In this document: positions 53,937-62,901 of the stretch, piece after piece
Position numbering within the stretch: position 1 is the first letter of the stretch
Layout: each line of letters opens with the position of its first letter
Assembly: GCF_030929505.1 (NCBI RefSeq)
Contig: NZ_JAVFVV010000021.1
Location: 1 to 64,000, forward strand
From: Mesorhizobium sp. LHD-90
GTDB lineage: Bacteria; Pseudomonadota; Alphaproteobacteria; Rhizobiales; Rhizobiaceae
Reading direction: 5' to 3'
DNA length: 64,000 nt
Position numbers and translations under genes: made by a program
Notes under the pieces: model-generated
Databases searched by the model: none
What the model was told of the DNA's origin: nothing
What the model saw: only the letters and a program-made list of their open reading frames with translations

Positions 53937-54998
53937 ATGAGCGAAGCTTTGACCCAGATTCCCGTGACCGTGCTGACCGGTTACCTCGGCGCCGGCAAGA
54001 CGACGCTGCTCAACCGCATCCTCTCGGAAAACCACGGCAAACGCTATGCCGTCATCGTCAACGAATTCGGCGAGATCGGCATCGACAACGACCTGATCGT
54101 GGAATCCGACGAGGAGATCTACGAGATGAACAATGGTTGCGTCTGCTGCACGGTGCGCGGCGATCTGGTGCGCGTGGTCGAGGGCCTGATGCGCCGCCCC
54201 GGCCGCTTCGACGCCATCGTGGTCGAGACCACCGGCCTCGCCGACCCCGTGCCGGTCGCCCAGACCTTCTTCATGGACGAAGACGTGCGCAAGAAGACAA
54301 AACTCGACGCCGTCGTCGCCCTGGTCGACGCAAAACACCTGCCGCTCAGGCTGAAGGATTCGCGCGAGGCCGAGGACCAGATCGCCTTCGCCGACGTGGT
54401 GGTGCTCAACAAGACCGACCTTGTCACGCCCGACGAGCTGCGCGATGTCGAGGCGGCGATCCGCGCCATCAATCCGGCGGCGAAGATCCACCGCGCCACA
54501 CGCGCCGGCGTCGACCTCGGCGAGGTGCTGGACCGTGGCGCCTTCGACCTGAAGCGCGTGCTGGACAACGACCCGCATTTCCTCGACGCGGATGACCACG
54601 ACCATGTCTGCGGTCCGGACTGCGACCATGATCATGACCATCACGACCACCATCATCACGATCATCACGGCCATGGCCCGGTGTCGCCGATTCACGACGT
54701 GACCGTGCAGTCGGTTTCGCTGCGCGGCCGCGAGATGGACTCCAAGAAATTCTTCCCGTGGATCGAGAAGGTGACGCAGCTCGAGGGCCCGAACATCCTG
54801 CGCCTGAAGGGCATCATCGCATTCAAGGACGATCCGGACCGCTATGTCATCCAGGGTGTCCACATGATCATGGAAGGCGACCACCAACGCGCCTGGAAGG
54901 ACGGCGAGAAGCATGAGAGCCGCCTCGTCTTCATTGGCCGCGACTTGGACGAGGAGCGGCTGCGGAAAAGTTTTGAGGCGTGTCAGGTGGCGGCGTAG
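53937..54998 (+). CDS. CobW/COG0523-family GTP-dependent metal chaperone
   Basis: A 353-residue G3E GTPase. Walker A is GYLGAGKTT (15-23), the metal-binding CxCC is [13 protein letters not shown] (68-71), NKTD is the base-recognition motif. A His/Asp-rich metal-binding loop of about 30 residues lies near 220-250 ([18 protein letters not shown]). The C-terminal CobW_C domain has [15 protein letters not shown]. Such proteins deliver zinc or cobalt. The His-rich loop favours zinc (ZigA/YeiR-like). ATG 53937. A WD40-repeat gene follows after a hairpin repeat. Confidence 0.93.
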   Translation: MSEALTQIPVTVLTGYLGAGKTTLLNRILSENHGKRYAVIVNEFGEIGIDNDLIVESDEEIYEMNNGCVCCTVRGDLVRVVEGLMRRPGRFDAIVVETTGLADPVPVAQTFFMDEDVRKKTKLDAVVALVDAKHLPLRLKDSREAEDQIAFADVVVLNKTDLVTPDELRDVEAAIRAINPAAKIHRATRAGVDLGEVLDRGAFDLKRVLDNDPHFLDADDHDHVCGPDCDHDHDHHDHHHHDHHGHGPVSPIHDVTVQSVSLRGREMDSKKFFPWIEKVTQLEGPNILRLKGIIAFKDDPDRYVIQGVHMIMEGDHQRAWKDGEKHESRLVFIGRDLDEERLRKSFEACQVAA

Positions 54999-55022
54999 AG
55001 ACAAGTATTCGATGATGGTCCT

Positions 55023-55193
55023 CTACGTTGCCCCCCTCTGTCCTGCCGGACATCTCCCCCACAAGGGGGGAGATTGGACCGGCCGCTTAGTTTTCGCCAA
55101 TCACAGGCGGCGCAAAAGGAGCGGCAGGCGCGAAGCTGCCAATCTCCCCCCTTGTGGGGGAGATGTCCGGCAGGACAGAGGGGGGCAACGTAG
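55023..55193. repeat. Long GC-rich inverted repeat (type A copy 2) between CobW and WD40 genes
   Basis: Perfect 55-bp arms at 55023-55077 and 55139-55193, core GTCCTGCCGGACATCTCCCC, loop about 61 bp. The arm core is shared with the liv-operon copy at 30998-31187. It lies 25 bp after the CobW stop and 56 bp before the WD40 ATG, so it would form a very stable hairpin in a bicistronic mRNA. Confidence 0.92.
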
Positions 55194-55248
55194 AACGCCA
55201 ACCTCCGCATCCGCCTTCTGCCTCACATTCCCGGCCTTTGCTTGATCC

Positions 55249-56223
55249 ATGCCCACAGTCGCCCCCCTCGACCTCGACGGCCATTGCGTCGCAGCCGTCT
55301 TCCTCGCCGATATCCCGCATTTTGCGCTGGCCGACGGCTCGATCCACCGGCTCGACCATGGCCACAAGACCGTGCAGGCCAATGACGGCCTGCTCTGCGC
55401 CACGCTCGATCTGACCGGAACCAAGCTGATCACCGGCGGCGAGGACGGAAAGGTCTTTTCCACCGGGCCGGACGACGCGGCGGACATCGTGGCGGAGGCC
55501 GGCCGCAAATGGATCACCAGCGTGGCCGCCGGGCCGCAAGGCGCGCTCGCCTATGGCGCGGGCCGAAACGCCTGGGTGAAACTGCCGGACGGCAAGCTGA
55601 AGGAATTTTCGCATCCGCGCTCGGTCGAGGGCCTTGCCTTCGCGCCCAAGGGCTTGCGGATCGGCGTCGCCCGCTACAACGGCGCGACGCTGCATTTCCC
55701 GGCGACCGACGGCAAACCGACGGAACTCGAATGGGCCGGCGCCCACACCGGCATCACCTTCTCGCCCGACGGCAATTTTTTGGTCACCACCATGCAGGAA
55801 AACGCTCTGCATGGCTGGAAACTCGCCGACGGCAAGCACATGCGCATGTCCGGTTATCCCGCCAAGGTAAAATCCCTGTCCTGGAGCGCCAAGGGCAAGT
55901 GGCTGGCAAGCTCCGGCGCGCCGGCGGCGATCGTCTGGCCGTTCCAGGCCAAGGACGGGCCGATGGGCAAGGCGCCGCTGGAACTCGGCACACGCGGCAA
56001 CACCATGGTGACCTGCGTGGCCTGCCACCCGAGCGAGGACATCGCCGCGATCGGCTACGACGACGGCATGGTGCTGGCGGTGCGCTTCGCCGACGCCAAG
56101 GAGGTGCTGCTACGCCGCCCCGGCAAAGGCGCCATCACCGCGCTGATGTGGGATAAGGCCGAGCGGCGCATCGTCTTCGGCAGCGCCTCCGGCGACTGCG
56201 GGGTGATCGACATTTCGGCGTGA
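55249..56223 (+). CDS. WD40-repeat protein
   Basis: A 324-residue cytoplasmic protein of about six WD40-like blades. Blade motifs include LDLTGTKLITGGEDGKVFST, KSLSWSAKGKWLASSGAPA and CVACHPSEDIAAIGYDDGM. No signal peptide. WD40 proteins of this length follow CobW-family genes in rhizobia as I recall, suggesting a joint role in metal handling; that is inference. Its stop is 3 bp from the convergent small exported protein's stop. Confidence 0.87.
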   Translation: MPTVAPLDLDGHCVAAVFLADIPHFALADGSIHRLDHGHKTVQANDGLLCATLDLTGTKLITGGEDGKVFSTGPDDAADIVAEAGRKWITSVAAGPQGALAYGAGRNAWVKLPDGKLKEFSHPRSVEGLAFAPKGLRIGVARYNGATLHFPATDGKPTELEWAGAHTGITFSPDGNFLVTTMQENALHGWKLADGKHMRMSGYPAKVKSLSWSAKGKWLASSGAPAAIVWPFQAKDGPMGKAPLELGTRGNTMVTCVACHPSEDIAAIGYDDGMVLAVRFADAKEVLLRRPGKGAITALMWDKAERRIVFGSASGDCGVIDISA

Positions 56224-56226
56224 AGC

Positions 56227-56679
56227 CTATTCGACAAAACAGCCGATCTTTCCATCGAGCCTGACCGTCTTGCCCTCCGGATCGTCGCCCGTGCCGTCGA
56301 AAACGGTCAGTTCGTAGGTGCCGGCATAGCCCCCCTCCTCGCCATCCGCCTTGGTCACCACCGTGATCTCGACATAGCCATGCGGCTTGTCGCCTTGGCG
56401 CTCGCGGTAGAGCACGAGGCGCAAATCCTCGCCGTCGAGCCAGTATTGCGCCAGATGCTCGCCAGTGAATTCCGTCGTGCGCAAATCCTCGGCGACGGAG
56501 GTGTCCAATATCACCGCCGAGCCGCGGAAATTGAACACCGGGCTGCCCATGCCGCGCGTCACGCCGCTCTCGACCGTAATCTTGGCCGAGCCGCCTTCCG
56601 CTTCGCAGGAAAGCCCGCCCGAGGCAAAGGCTGGAACAGCGCCCGCCATCAGCAAGCCGGCACATAGAATGAAACGCAT
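56227..56679 (-). CDS. Small exported protein of unknown function
   Basis: A 150-residue protein with an N-terminal signal peptide (MRFILCAGLLMAGAVPAFAS). The mature part has beta-strand-like segments: FTGEHLAQYWLDGEDLRLVL and HGYVEITVVTK and ends GKIGCFVE. No family recognised; a Cys near each end may form a disulfide. Convergent with the WD40 gene. Confidence 0.72.
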   Translation of the reverse strand: MRFILCAGLLMAGAVPAFASGGLSCEAEGGSAKITVESGVTRGMGSPVFNFRGSAVILDTSVAEDLRTTEFTGEHLAQYWLDGEDLRLVLYRERQGDKPHGYVEITVVTKADGEEGGYAGTYELTVFDGTGDDPEGKTVRLDGKIGCFVE

Positions 56680-56821
56680 TCAAACCCTCCCCCGAAGTTC
56701 GAGCCATTGAGGCGTTCTCCGGCCGCAGCCGTCAAGCCCGCTGGCCCGATATGTCGCGAGCGCGCGGCGATTGCCGCCGGCTTTGCCGATTGGCTAGACT
56801 GCGTCGGCACGAGGGGAAATC

Positions 56822-58198
56822 ATGGCAGGCACTGACAACCGCAATTCCGGAGGCATCGAGCCAGAGCGCATCGCCCGTCTCCACGAGCGCGAGGCGGCAA
56901 CATTTCGCGCGGCGCGGCCGAAATCGGCGCGCGCCTATGGCGACGGCCTGCCCGGCTTTCTCGGCGGCGTGCCGATGCACTGGATGAACGACTGGCCGAC
57001 ACCCTTTCCGATCATGGTGGAGAAGGCGCGTGGTGCCACGATCATCGACATGGACGGCAACATTCTCGCCGACTTCTGCCTCGGCGACACTGGTTCGATG
57101 TTCGGCCACTCGCCGCCGCCGGTCGCCCGCGCCATCCGCCGCCAGGCGTCGCGCGGCCTGACCTACATGCTGCCGTCCGAGGACGCGGCTGCCGTCGGAA
57201 AACTGCTTGCTGAAAAATTCGGGCTGCCGCGCTGGCAAATCGCCACCACCGCCAGCGACGCCAACCGTTTTGCGCTGCGCGCCGCCCGCGCCGTGACCGG
57301 CCGGCGCAAAATCCTAGTCTTCAACGGCTGCTACCACGGCGCCGTCGACGAGACTTTTGTCCGCCTCGACAATGGCCGCCCCGCCAACAAGCGTGGGCTC
57401 GCCGGCGAATTCCGTGACCTGACGGAAGATACAAAAATCGTCGAGTTCAACGATCTTGCGGCACTCGAAGCGGCCCTTGCCACCCGCGACGTCGCCTGCG
57501 TCATCACCGAGCCGGTGCTGACCAATTGCTGCATGGTACCCCCGCAAGCCGGCTTCCAAGAAAACCTTCGCCGGCTGACGCGCGAGACCGGAACGCTGCT
57601 GTTGATCGACGAGACCCACACCATCTCGACGGCGCCCGGCGGCTACACGAGACGGCATGGACTGGAGCCCGACATCTTCGTGCTCGGCAAACCCATCGCC
57701 GGCGGCGTTCCCGCCAGCGTCTGGGGACTTTCAGCCGAGATCGCGCAACGCTACGACGACTATCTCGCCACCAAGGAGGCCGGCTATTCCGGCATCGGCA
57801 CGACGCTGTCGGCCAACCCACTGCAGTTCGCCGCCATGCGGGCGACGCTGGAACAGGTGATGACCGACGAGAACTACGCGCATATGGAAACGCTGGCCGC
57901 CCGCCTGCAGGACGGGCTTCAGGCAAGCATCGATAAACACGCCCTGCCTTGGCACGTCACCCGCGTCGGTGCGCGCGTGGAATTCATCTGCGCGCCTGGC
58001 CCGCTCCGGAACGGCGGCGAGGCGGAGGCCGCCCACGAGCCGGCACTGGAGGCGGCGATCCATGTTGCGCTGGTCAATCGTGGCGTGCTGATCGCGCCGT
58101 TCCACAACATGATGCTGATCTCGCCCGTCACGACGCGTCGGCAGGTCGACCGGCTGGCCGCCGCCTTCGCCGATATTGCCCAAGTCCTTGCCGCGTGA
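56822..58198 (+). CDS. Class III PLP-dependent aminotransferase (glutamate-1-semialdehyde aminomutase-like)
   Basis: A 458-residue fold type I enzyme. PLP Lys290 is in LGKPIAGGVPAS; the phosphate-binding GCYHGAVDE and LLIDETHT (Asp interacting with the pyridine N) are seen. MHWMNDWPTPFPIMVEKARG and GSMFGHSPPPVARAIRRQ precede. Resembles HemL and D-ornithine/isopropylamine-type transaminases rather than a standard GSAM, since hemL is usually elsewhere. It ends 28 bp before the glutamine-synthetase-like gene, so the two likely work together. Confidence 0.88.
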   Translation: MAGTDNRNSGGIEPERIARLHEREAATFRAARPKSARAYGDGLPGFLGGVPMHWMNDWPTPFPIMVEKARGATIIDMDGNILADFCLGDTGSMFGHSPPPVARAIRRQASRGLTYMLPSEDAAAVGKLLAEKFGLPRWQIATTASDANRFALRAARAVTGRRKILVFNGCYHGAVDETFVRLDNGRPANKRGLAGEFRDLTEDTKIVEFNDLAALEAALATRDVACVITEPVLTNCCMVPPQAGFQENLRRLTRETGTLLLIDETHTISTAPGGYTRRHGLEPDIFVLGKPIAGGVPASVWGLSAEIAQRYDDYLATKEAGYSGIGTTLSANPLQFAAMRATLEQVMTDENYAHMETLAARLQDGLQASIDKHALPWHVTRVGARVEFICAPGPLRNGGEAEAAHEPALEAAIHVALVNRGVLIAPFHNMMLISPVTTRRQVDRLAAAFADIAQVLAA

Positions 58199-58226
58199 CA
58201 AAGGAAGCGGCAGACAGAGAGCAATC

Positions 58227-59612
58227 ATGACATCACCTTCCGGATCGTCGTCCGACGAAGCGCAAAAGTTCCTCGATGCCCATCCCGAGATCGAGGCGAT
58301 CGACATCGTGCTGTCGGACGTCAACGGCATCGGCCGAGGGAAAATCATCCGCCGCCACGAGCTGATGAGCATCTACGAGGGCGGCCGGCACATGCCGATC
58401 TCCATCCTCGGGCTCGACATCACCGGCGAGGATGTGCACGAGACCGGGCTGATCTGGGATTCCGGCGACGGCGACCTGCGCGCATGGCCGATCCCCGGTA
58501 CGCTGGTGCCGCTGCACGGCACCAGCCCTGCACGCGCGCAGGTGCTGATGGCGATGTACCATCTCGACGGAACCCCGATGAGTTCCGACCCCCGCCACGC
58601 GCTTGCCCGGCAGGTCGAGGCTTTCGCCAAGAAGGGCCTGCATCCGGCCGGCGCCTTCGAGCTGGAGTTCTTCCTCCTGAAGAACGAGCGCGACGCCGAG
58701 GGCCGCGTCCAGCCCGCCGACGCGGTGCTGGACGGGCGGCGCAGCGGCAAGACCGAGGTCTATTCGGTCGACCACCTGCACGGCATGGAGCCGCTGTTTT
58801 CCGACATCTATGCCGGCGCAAGGGCCCAGAACATCCCGATCGAGACACTGATCTCGGAATATGCGCCGGGCCAGTACGAACTGACGCTGAACTACCGCAA
58901 GGACGTCATGCAGGCGGCCGACGACCTCGTGCAATTGAAGCGCCTGGTGCGCATGCAGGCGCGCCGCCACGGCGTCACCGCCTGTTTCATGGCCAAGCCG
59001 ATCCAGAAATATGCCGGCTCCGGCATGCACTTCCACGTGTCGATCCAGGACGGCGCGGGCCGCAACGTGCTTGCGGAGGAGAAGGAAGGCGAGTGGAGCC
59101 CAAATATGCTCAATGCGCTGGGCGGGCTGGCGGCGACCATGCCGGAATCGATGCTGGTCTTCGCCCCGCACGCCAATTCCTGGCGCCGCTTCGTCGCCCA
59201 GTCCTACGCGCCGCTCGCCGCCACCTGGGGCGTCAACAACCGCTCCGTGGCGCTGCGCATCCCGGCCGGCGACGTGAAGAACCGCCGCATCGAGCACCGC
59301 CCGGCCGGGGTCGACACCAATCCCTATCTGGTCGCCGCGACGGTGCTGGCCGGCATCGCAAAAGGTCTCGAGGAAAAGCTGGACCCCGGTCCGGAAACCA
59401 CCGGCAACGGCTACGAGAACGCGCCGAAACTTTCCGACGCCCCCGCCGACTGGCGTTCGGCGATCGAGGCGGCGACGGCGTCGGAGTTCCTGAAGAAGGC
59501 GCTGGGCGAGGATCTGCACCGCACCTTCACGGAAATCAAACGCGCCGAATATCTGCGCGTCGCCCGCACGGTGAGCGAACTAGACTACCACCTCTATCTG
59601 CACGAGGTCTGA
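58227..59612 (+). CDS. Glutamine synthetase-like (gamma-glutamylpolyamine synthetase type)
   Basis: A 461-residue type I/III GS-fold ligase. N-terminal beta-Grasp (IEAIDIVLSDVNGIGRGKII) and catalytic GAFELEFFLL, SGMHFHVSIQDG, NNRSVALRIPAG are seen. It lacks the adenylylation Tyr region of GlnA and belongs with PuuA-like gamma-glutamyl ligases. With the aminotransferase 28 bp upstream and a PuuD-like hydrolase 9 kb away, amine or polyamine catabolism by gamma-glutamylation is the inferred role. ATG 58227. Confidence 0.88.
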   Translation: MTSPSGSSSDEAQKFLDAHPEIEAIDIVLSDVNGIGRGKIIRRHELMSIYEGGRHMPISILGLDITGEDVHETGLIWDSGDGDLRAWPIPGTLVPLHGTSPARAQVLMAMYHLDGTPMSSDPRHALARQVEAFAKKGLHPAGAFELEFFLLKNERDAEGRVQPADAVLDGRRSGKTEVYSVDHLHGMEPLFSDIYAGARAQNIPIETLISEYAPGQYELTLNYRKDVMQAADDLVQLKRLVRMQARRHGVTACFMAKPIQKYAGSGMHFHVSIQDGAGRNVLAEEKEGEWSPNMLNALGGLAATMPESMLVFAPHANSWRRFVAQSYAPLAATWGVNNRSVALRIPAGDVKNRRIEHRPAGVDTNPYLVAATVLAGIAKGLEEKLDPGPETTGNGYENAPKLSDAPADWRSAIEAATASEFLKKALGEDLHRTFTEIKRAEYLRVARTVSELDYHLYLHEV

Positions 59613-59631
59613 CGGCGGCGGCTCGAAAAGC

Positions 59632-60897
59632 TTATTTCACCAATATCGCCCTGAGATCGTTGACGTTCGTCCCCGTCGGCCCAGGCACGAACAGATCGCC
59701 GGCGGCGTTGAAGGCCGTCCAGGCGTTGTTGCCGGCAAGCATGGCCTTGGCATCCGCGCCGGCGGCACGCATGCGCGCGATGCTCGACCCGTCAGCGAAG
59801 GCGCCGGCATTATCCTCCGAGCCGTCGATGCCGTCGGTGTCGGCGGCGAGCGCGTGGATGCCGTCGAACCCGTCGACACCAATTGCGAAGGACAGCAGGA
59901 ACTCGCTGTTGCGGCCGCCCTTGCCACCCTTGGACCGAAGCGTGACGGTGGTTTCGCCGCCCGACAGCATCAGGATCGGCCGCGCGAACGGCCGGCCGCG
60001 CAGCGCCACCTCGCGGGCTATCGCCGCATGCATGGAGCCGACGTCACGCGCCTCGCCTTCGATGGAATCGGACAGGATGACGGCCTCCATGCCCAGCCGC
60101 CGCGCTTCCTCGGCGGCGGCGTCCAGCGAGACGGCGGCCGAGGCGATGACATGCACTTCGCTGGCCTTGAAACGCGGATCGTCCGGGCGCGGCGCGTCAG
60201 CCGCGTCCGACGCCAGATGCGCCATCACCGCTTCCGGCAACTTCATGCGAAAAGTCTCGACGATACGCAAAGCGTCGGCGCGCGTCGCGGCTTCCGGCAC
60301 GGTCGGGCCCGAAGCCACCAACGCGGGGGCGTCGCCCGGAATGTCGGAGACCACCAGCGACACCACCCGCGCCGGCCAGGCGGCGGCCGCAAGCCGCCCG
60401 CCCTTGATCGTCGACACATGCTTGCGCACCGTGTTCATCGCCGAGATCGGCGCACCCGACGCCAGCAGCGCCTCGTTGACGGCGATCTCGTCGGCGAGCG
60501 ACAGCCCGGCCGGCGGCGACGGCAGCAGCGCCGAGCCCCCGCCCGACACCAGCGCCACCACAAGATCGTCCTCCGTCAGGCCAGAGACCGCCGAAAGCAG
60601 CCGCTGCGACGCCGCCAGACCGGCCTCGTCCGGCACCGGATGCGCGGCCTCCAGAATTTCGATGCGTTTGCATTTCGTCGCGTAGCCGTAGCGGGTGACG
60701 ACAACGCCGGTGAGCGGCCCGTCCCAGGCGCGTTCGAAGGCGGCCGCCATCTGCGCCGAGCCCTTGCCGGCGCCGACCACGACGACGCGCCCCTTCGGCC
60801 GCTTCGGCAGATGCTTGCGGATCGTCAGTTCCGGATCGGCGGCGGCCACGGCAGCCTTGAAGATCGAGGTGAGGAAATCGCGCGGCTCGAATGTCAT
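59632..60897 (-). CDS. Glycerate 2-kinase, MOFRL family
   Basis: A 421-residue type 2 glycerate kinase (GckA/TtuD class). The N-terminal domain has VVVGAGKGSAQMAAAFERAW, the middle LVVALVSGGGSALLPSPPAG, and the C-terminal MOFRL segment GKGGRNSEFLLSFAIGVDG. It phosphorylates D-glycerate to 2-phosphoglycerate in the serine or glyoxylate/tartronate route. ATG 60897 is chosen over an upstream start. Its stop is 19 bp from the GS-like gene stop (convergent). Confidence 0.92.
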   Translation of the reverse strand: MTFEPRDFLTSIFKAAVAAADPELTIRKHLPKRPKGRVVVVGAGKGSAQMAAAFERAWDGPLTGVVVTRYGYATKCKRIEILEAAHPVPDEAGLAASQRLLSAVSGLTEDDLVVALVSGGGSALLPSPPAGLSLADEIAVNEALLASGAPISAMNTVRKHVSTIKGGRLAAAAWPARVVSLVVSDIPGDAPALVASGPTVPEAATRADALRIVETFRMKLPEAVMAHLASDAADAPRPDDPRFKASEVHVIASAAVSLDAAAEEARRLGMEAVILSDSIEGEARDVGSMHAAIAREVALRGRPFARPILMLSGGETTVTLRSKGGKGGRNSEFLLSFAIGVDGFDGIHALAADTDGIDGSEDNAGAFADGSSIARMRAAGADAKAMLAGNNAWTAFNAAGDLFVPGPTGTNVNDLRAILVK

Positions 60898-60936
60898 TCG
60901 AAGAATGCCCCCGATGAAAAAAGCTGGCCGCAAATA

Positions 60937-61434
60937 TCAGGCGGCGGGCAGGGCAAGAGCGGCATGGTCGAACCCGAGGTGATCGCAGAGCGTGGCAACG
61001 ATCACCGCATGGTCCTGGCGCTCCGGCAGGCCGGACACGGCGATAACGCCGATGACGCCAATACCCTTGACGGTGATCGGAAACCCGCCGCCGGCCAGCA
61101 CGTGATCAACGGGATCGAGCCCGTCCGCCGGCGGAAAGGTGCGGTCTGGCCGCGCCTTCTCATGCACCAGCCGATAGGTGCTCTTGTGGTAGATTCGGAC
61201 CACGTTGCGTTTGCGCCGCGCCCAGTTGGTGTTGCTGGCGGTCGAGCCGGGCAGTGCCGCATAAAAGAGCGGCCGGTCCCAGAGTTGGATATCGATCACG
61301 ATCGGCAGCTTTTCGGCCAGCGCCTTTTCGCGCAGCGCCGAGCCGATGGCGAAGGCGGTGGCTTCGTCGAAGACGGGAAAGACGAGGGCTGCTTCCTGTT
61401 CGGCGATCTTGGCGATGTCGTCGGCAGTGGCCAT
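60937..61434 (-). CDS. UPF0303 / GlcG-HbpS-like family protein
   Basis: A 165-residue protein of the UPF0303 group (DUF336/heme-degrading-like fold). It has FDEATAFAIGSALREKALAE, VIDIQLWDRPLFYAALPGST and HVLAGGGFPITVKGIGVIG, the family hallmarks. ATG 61434 follows GGGAAG. Function unknown; it lies 39 bp upstream of the glycerate kinase start on the same strand. Confidence 0.85.
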   Translation of the reverse strand: MATADDIAKIAEQEAALVFPVFDEATAFAIGSALREKALAEKLPIVIDIQLWDRPLFYAALPGSTASNTNWARRKRNVVRIYHKSTYRLVHEKARPDRTFPPADGLDPVDHVLAGGGFPITVKGIGVIGVIAVSGLPERQDHAVIVATLCDHLGFDHAALALPAA

Positions 61435-61587
61435 CGATTTTCTTCCCGTCATCGAGTTGCTTGAGCGCGGCATGGAAGGGTGAGCCGCAGGGAACGGTCT
61501 GTTTGTTTCGGCATGATGCCGCGGCGACGCGGTATCTCGCGCGGGCCGAAAAAAGTAAACCGTCCCCCAGCAATCGATTCCGGGCGG

Positions 61588-62901
61588 TCAAACGCCGATG
61601 GCGCTCTTCGACGGCTCGCCCGCCACATAGACTTCGGCCACCGACCGGTCGTCGCCCAGCGTCTGCAGCAGGAAAAGTTCTTCGGCCAGCGTGCCGACCG
61701 TCTCCATCCTGAGCCGCATGCCGGGCGTGGCGCTGGAAGCGAGCACGGTGATGTCAGCGTCGGTGCCGGGCTCCAGCGTGCCAATGCGGTCGGACAGCGA
61801 CAGCGCCTCGGCGTTGCCCAACGTGATCTGCCAGAACGAGGCGAGCGGATTGAGCTTTTCGCCGTTCAGCGCGATCACCTTGTAACCCTCGTCCATGGTG
61901 CGCAGCATCGAGTAACTGGTGCCGCCGCCGACGTCCGTCGCCGCCGCGATACGCAGCGCCTGGTCGCGCTGGCGAAACCGCTGGTAGTCGAACAGGCCGG
62001 ACCCGAGGAACAGGTTCGAGGTCGGGCAGAACACCGCCACCGAACCGCTGGCCGACAGCGCGTCGGCCTCGCGTTCCGAAAGATGGATGCAGTGGCCGAA
62101 CAGGCTTTTTGGTCCGAGCAGCCCGTAACGTTCGTAGACGTCCGTATAGTCCTTCGACCACGGATAGAGTTGCTGGGTGAAGGCGATCTCGGCGTGGTTT
62201 TCCGAAAGATGCGTCTGCATGTGCAGGTCGGGATGCTCCCGCATCAGCGCCTGCGCCATCTCCATCTGCTCCGGCGAAGAGGTGATAGCGAAGCGCGGCG
62301 TCACCGCATAATGCTGCCGGCCTTTCCCATGCCATTCGGCGATCAGCGCCTTTGTGTCGTCGTAGCCCGATTGCGGCGTGTCGAGCACGCCATCGGGCGC
62401 GTTGCGGTCCATCATCACCTTGCCGGCGACGTTCAGCATGTTGCGTGCGTGCGATTCGGCGAAGAACGCTTCCGCCGAAGCCTTGTGCACCGAGCAGTAG
62501 GCGGCGACAGTGGTCGTGCCCTGCCGCACCATCTCGTCGAGGAACAGCCGAGCGATCCGCCGCCCGTGCTGGGCGTCGCGGAATTTTGTCTCCTCCGGAA
62601 ACGTGTAGGTGTTCAGCCAGTCGAGTAGTTCCGCGCCATAGGAGGCGATGACCTGCATCTGGGGCATGTGGACATGGCAGTCGATGAAACCCGGCAGGAT
62701 GAGATTGGGGCGGTGATCGACCACCTTCACTCCCTCGCCTGCCTTCGCCTTTACCTCGGCGAACGAACCCGACGCGACGATCCTGCCGTCCTCGATCAGC
62801 AGTCCGCCATCCTCTTCATAACGGCAGGCGGCAAGATCGTCGATGGTTTCGGGAAAGCGCAGGAAGGAGAGCGTGCGCCCACGCAGCAGTCTTCTGGTCA
62901 A
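61588..62901 (-). CDS. guaD: Guanine deaminase
   Basis: A 437-residue amidohydrolase converting guanine to xanthine. The zinc HxH is in GFIDCHVHMPQMQVIASYG. The PEETKFRDAQHGRRIARLFL element and HLSENHAEIAF follow, with the last zinc Asp in AATDVGGGTSYSML. The likely start is TTG 62901, after GGAGG, and it overlaps the urate hydroxylase stop (TTGA). Upstream in-frame ATG codons fall inside the other gene and are not conserved. Confidence 0.92.
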   Translation of the reverse strand: MTRRLLRGRTLSFLRFPETIDDLAACRYEEDGGLLIEDGRIVASGSFAEVKAKAGEGVKVVDHRPNLILPGFIDCHVHMPQMQVIASYGAELLDWLNTYTFPEETKFRDAQHGRRIARLFLDEMVRQGTTTVAAYCSVHKASAEAFFAESHARNMLNVAGKVMMDRNAPDGVLDTPQSGYDDTKALIAEWHGKGRQHYAVTPRFAITSSPEQMEMAQALMREHPDLHMQTHLSENHAEIAFTQQLYPWSKDYTDVYERYGLLGPKSLFGHCIHLSEREADALSASGSVAVFCPTSNLFLGSGLFDYQRFRQRDQALRIAAATDVGGGTSYSMLRTMDEGYKVIALNGEKLNPLASFWQITLGNAEALSLSDRIGTLEPGTDADITVLASSATPGMRLRMETVGTLAEELFLLQTLGDDRSVAEVYVAGEPSKSAIGV

